A model generated the notes under the pieces. That model searched no databases. It was not told where the DNA came from and was given only the letters and a program-made list of their open reading frames with translations. The translations under genes were made by a program, and so were the position numbers. DNA of 6,768 nucleotides from Bdellovibrionaceae bacterium UBA5009 (GTDB taxonomy: Bacteria > Bdellovibrionota > Bdellovibrionia > Bdellovibrionales > Bdellovibrionaceae), in NCBI GenBank assembly GCA_002396665.1, contig DGYJ01000066.1, forward strand, positions 25,022 to 31,789, in the 5' to 3' direction. This document shows, in pieces, positions 6,484 through 6,768 of the stretch. Position 1 is the stretch's first letter. Every line of letters starts with the position of its first letter.

Positions 6484-6768
6484 TTAAGAAAAGAAATAAT
6501 GAAACGAAGGATTTTCTTCTTGGCGATTGCTTTCGGCATAGAACAAGGTAATGACTTCTGTGCGAACACCTTTTTTAACATTGAAAATTGTTAAGTCAGA
6601 GTTTTCAATGATCTGGTGAAGACCGCGACCAGCACCGCCCTTACCCTGGTTAAACTCTCCAGCTCTGCCTTGATAACAACTATCAAGGTAATTAACGATA
6701 ATATCTTTCGTTAAAGTCCCAAAGGGGTCGACAATCGAAATCGCAATATAATTTCCATCGCAGGCATT
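6484..6768 (-). CDS. C-terminal part of a probable GHKL/histidine-kinase-like ATPase-domain protein, truncated by the right edge
   Basis: Reading the minus strand inward from position 6768 gives 94 codons without a stop, ending at TAA (6486-6484). No start is needed because the 5' end lies outside the window. Visible motifs, numbered from the edge: ISIVDPFGTL (10-19), resembling the D-x-G/F-G nucleotide-binding G1 box; GKGGAGRGLHQIIENSD (42-58), resembling the G2 box (GGxGLGL) followed by its helix; and NVKKGVRTEVITLFY (63-77), resembling the last strands of the fold. This order fits RsbW/SpoIIAB-type or histidine-kinase ATPase domains, so a regulatory anti-sigma or kinase role is possible. 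The tail NRQEENPSFHYFFS is polar and aromatic. Codon use looks like the neighbouring genes. The frame is convincing; the family call is by eye and moderate. Confidence 0.7.
   Translation of the reverse strand, partial: NACDGNYIAISIVDPFGTLTKDIIVNYLDSCYQGRAGEFNQGKGGAGRGLHQIIENSDLTIFNVKKGVRTEVITLFYAESNRQEENPSFHYFFS

Noticed and set aside
6387..6581. 64-codon minus-strand frame near the right end
   Set aside because: It overlaps the reductase 3' end and the edge-truncated GHKL-like frame in another phase; its translation has no recognisable motif.

Overview
The window looks like chromosomal DNA from a Gram-negative bacterium, most likely a Bdellovibrio-like (Bdellovibrionota) or related former-deltaproteobacterial organism. 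That placement is an inference. It rests on the proteobacterial ileS-lspA pairing, a sigma-54-type regulator tail, a solo RAYT/Y1 transposase-like gene with a long basic N-terminus, and moderate GC (low to mid 40s % by eye). No rRNA or other decisive marker is present.

Left part (1-1079): the C-terminal end of a Fis-type (NtrC-family) transcription regulator runs in from the left edge. After 18 nt comes a 258-residue protein of unknown function. It has a helical N-terminal domain, a Ser/Ala/Gln/Gly-rich middle built from about nine degenerate 7-8-residue repeats, and a C-terminal ribbon-helix-helix-like segment. The two genes are on the same strand and could be co-transcribed.

Middle (1080-2185): a 418-bp AT-rich non-coding stretch carries a strand-asymmetric array of nested tandem repeats (about 1178-1376), including a perfect 23-bp tandem duplication. 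A candidate promoter then lies almost on top of the start codon of a single-domain HUH/Y1 (REP-associated-type) transposase-like gene. Its HUH histidines and candidate catalytic tyrosine are intact, and no flanking IS ends are visible.

Right part (2186-6475): a housekeeping block, ileS (isoleucyl-tRNA synthetase), lspA (lipoprotein signal peptidase II) and an aldo/keto reductase. ileS and lspA overlap by 8 nt. lspA and the reductase overlap by 49 nt, with a strong Shine-Dalgarno for the reductase inside lspA. This indicates translational coupling along one operon: ileS makes Ile-tRNA, lspA trims prolipoproteins at the inner membrane, and the reductase is a soluble NADPH-dependent enzyme of unknown substrate.

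Right edge (6484-6768, minus strand): a 94-codon reading frame without an internal start enters from the right edge and converges on the reductase with only 8 bp between stop codons. Its sequence resembles the C-terminal half of a GHKL/histidine-kinase-like ATPase domain (RsbW/SpoIIAB-like). It is truncated by the window.

The most unusual elements are the repeat array beside a possible RHH DNA-binding protein, the internally repetitive protein itself, and the solo transposase with an apparently leaderless promoter. No CRISPR array, tRNA, rRNA or complete mobile element was seen.
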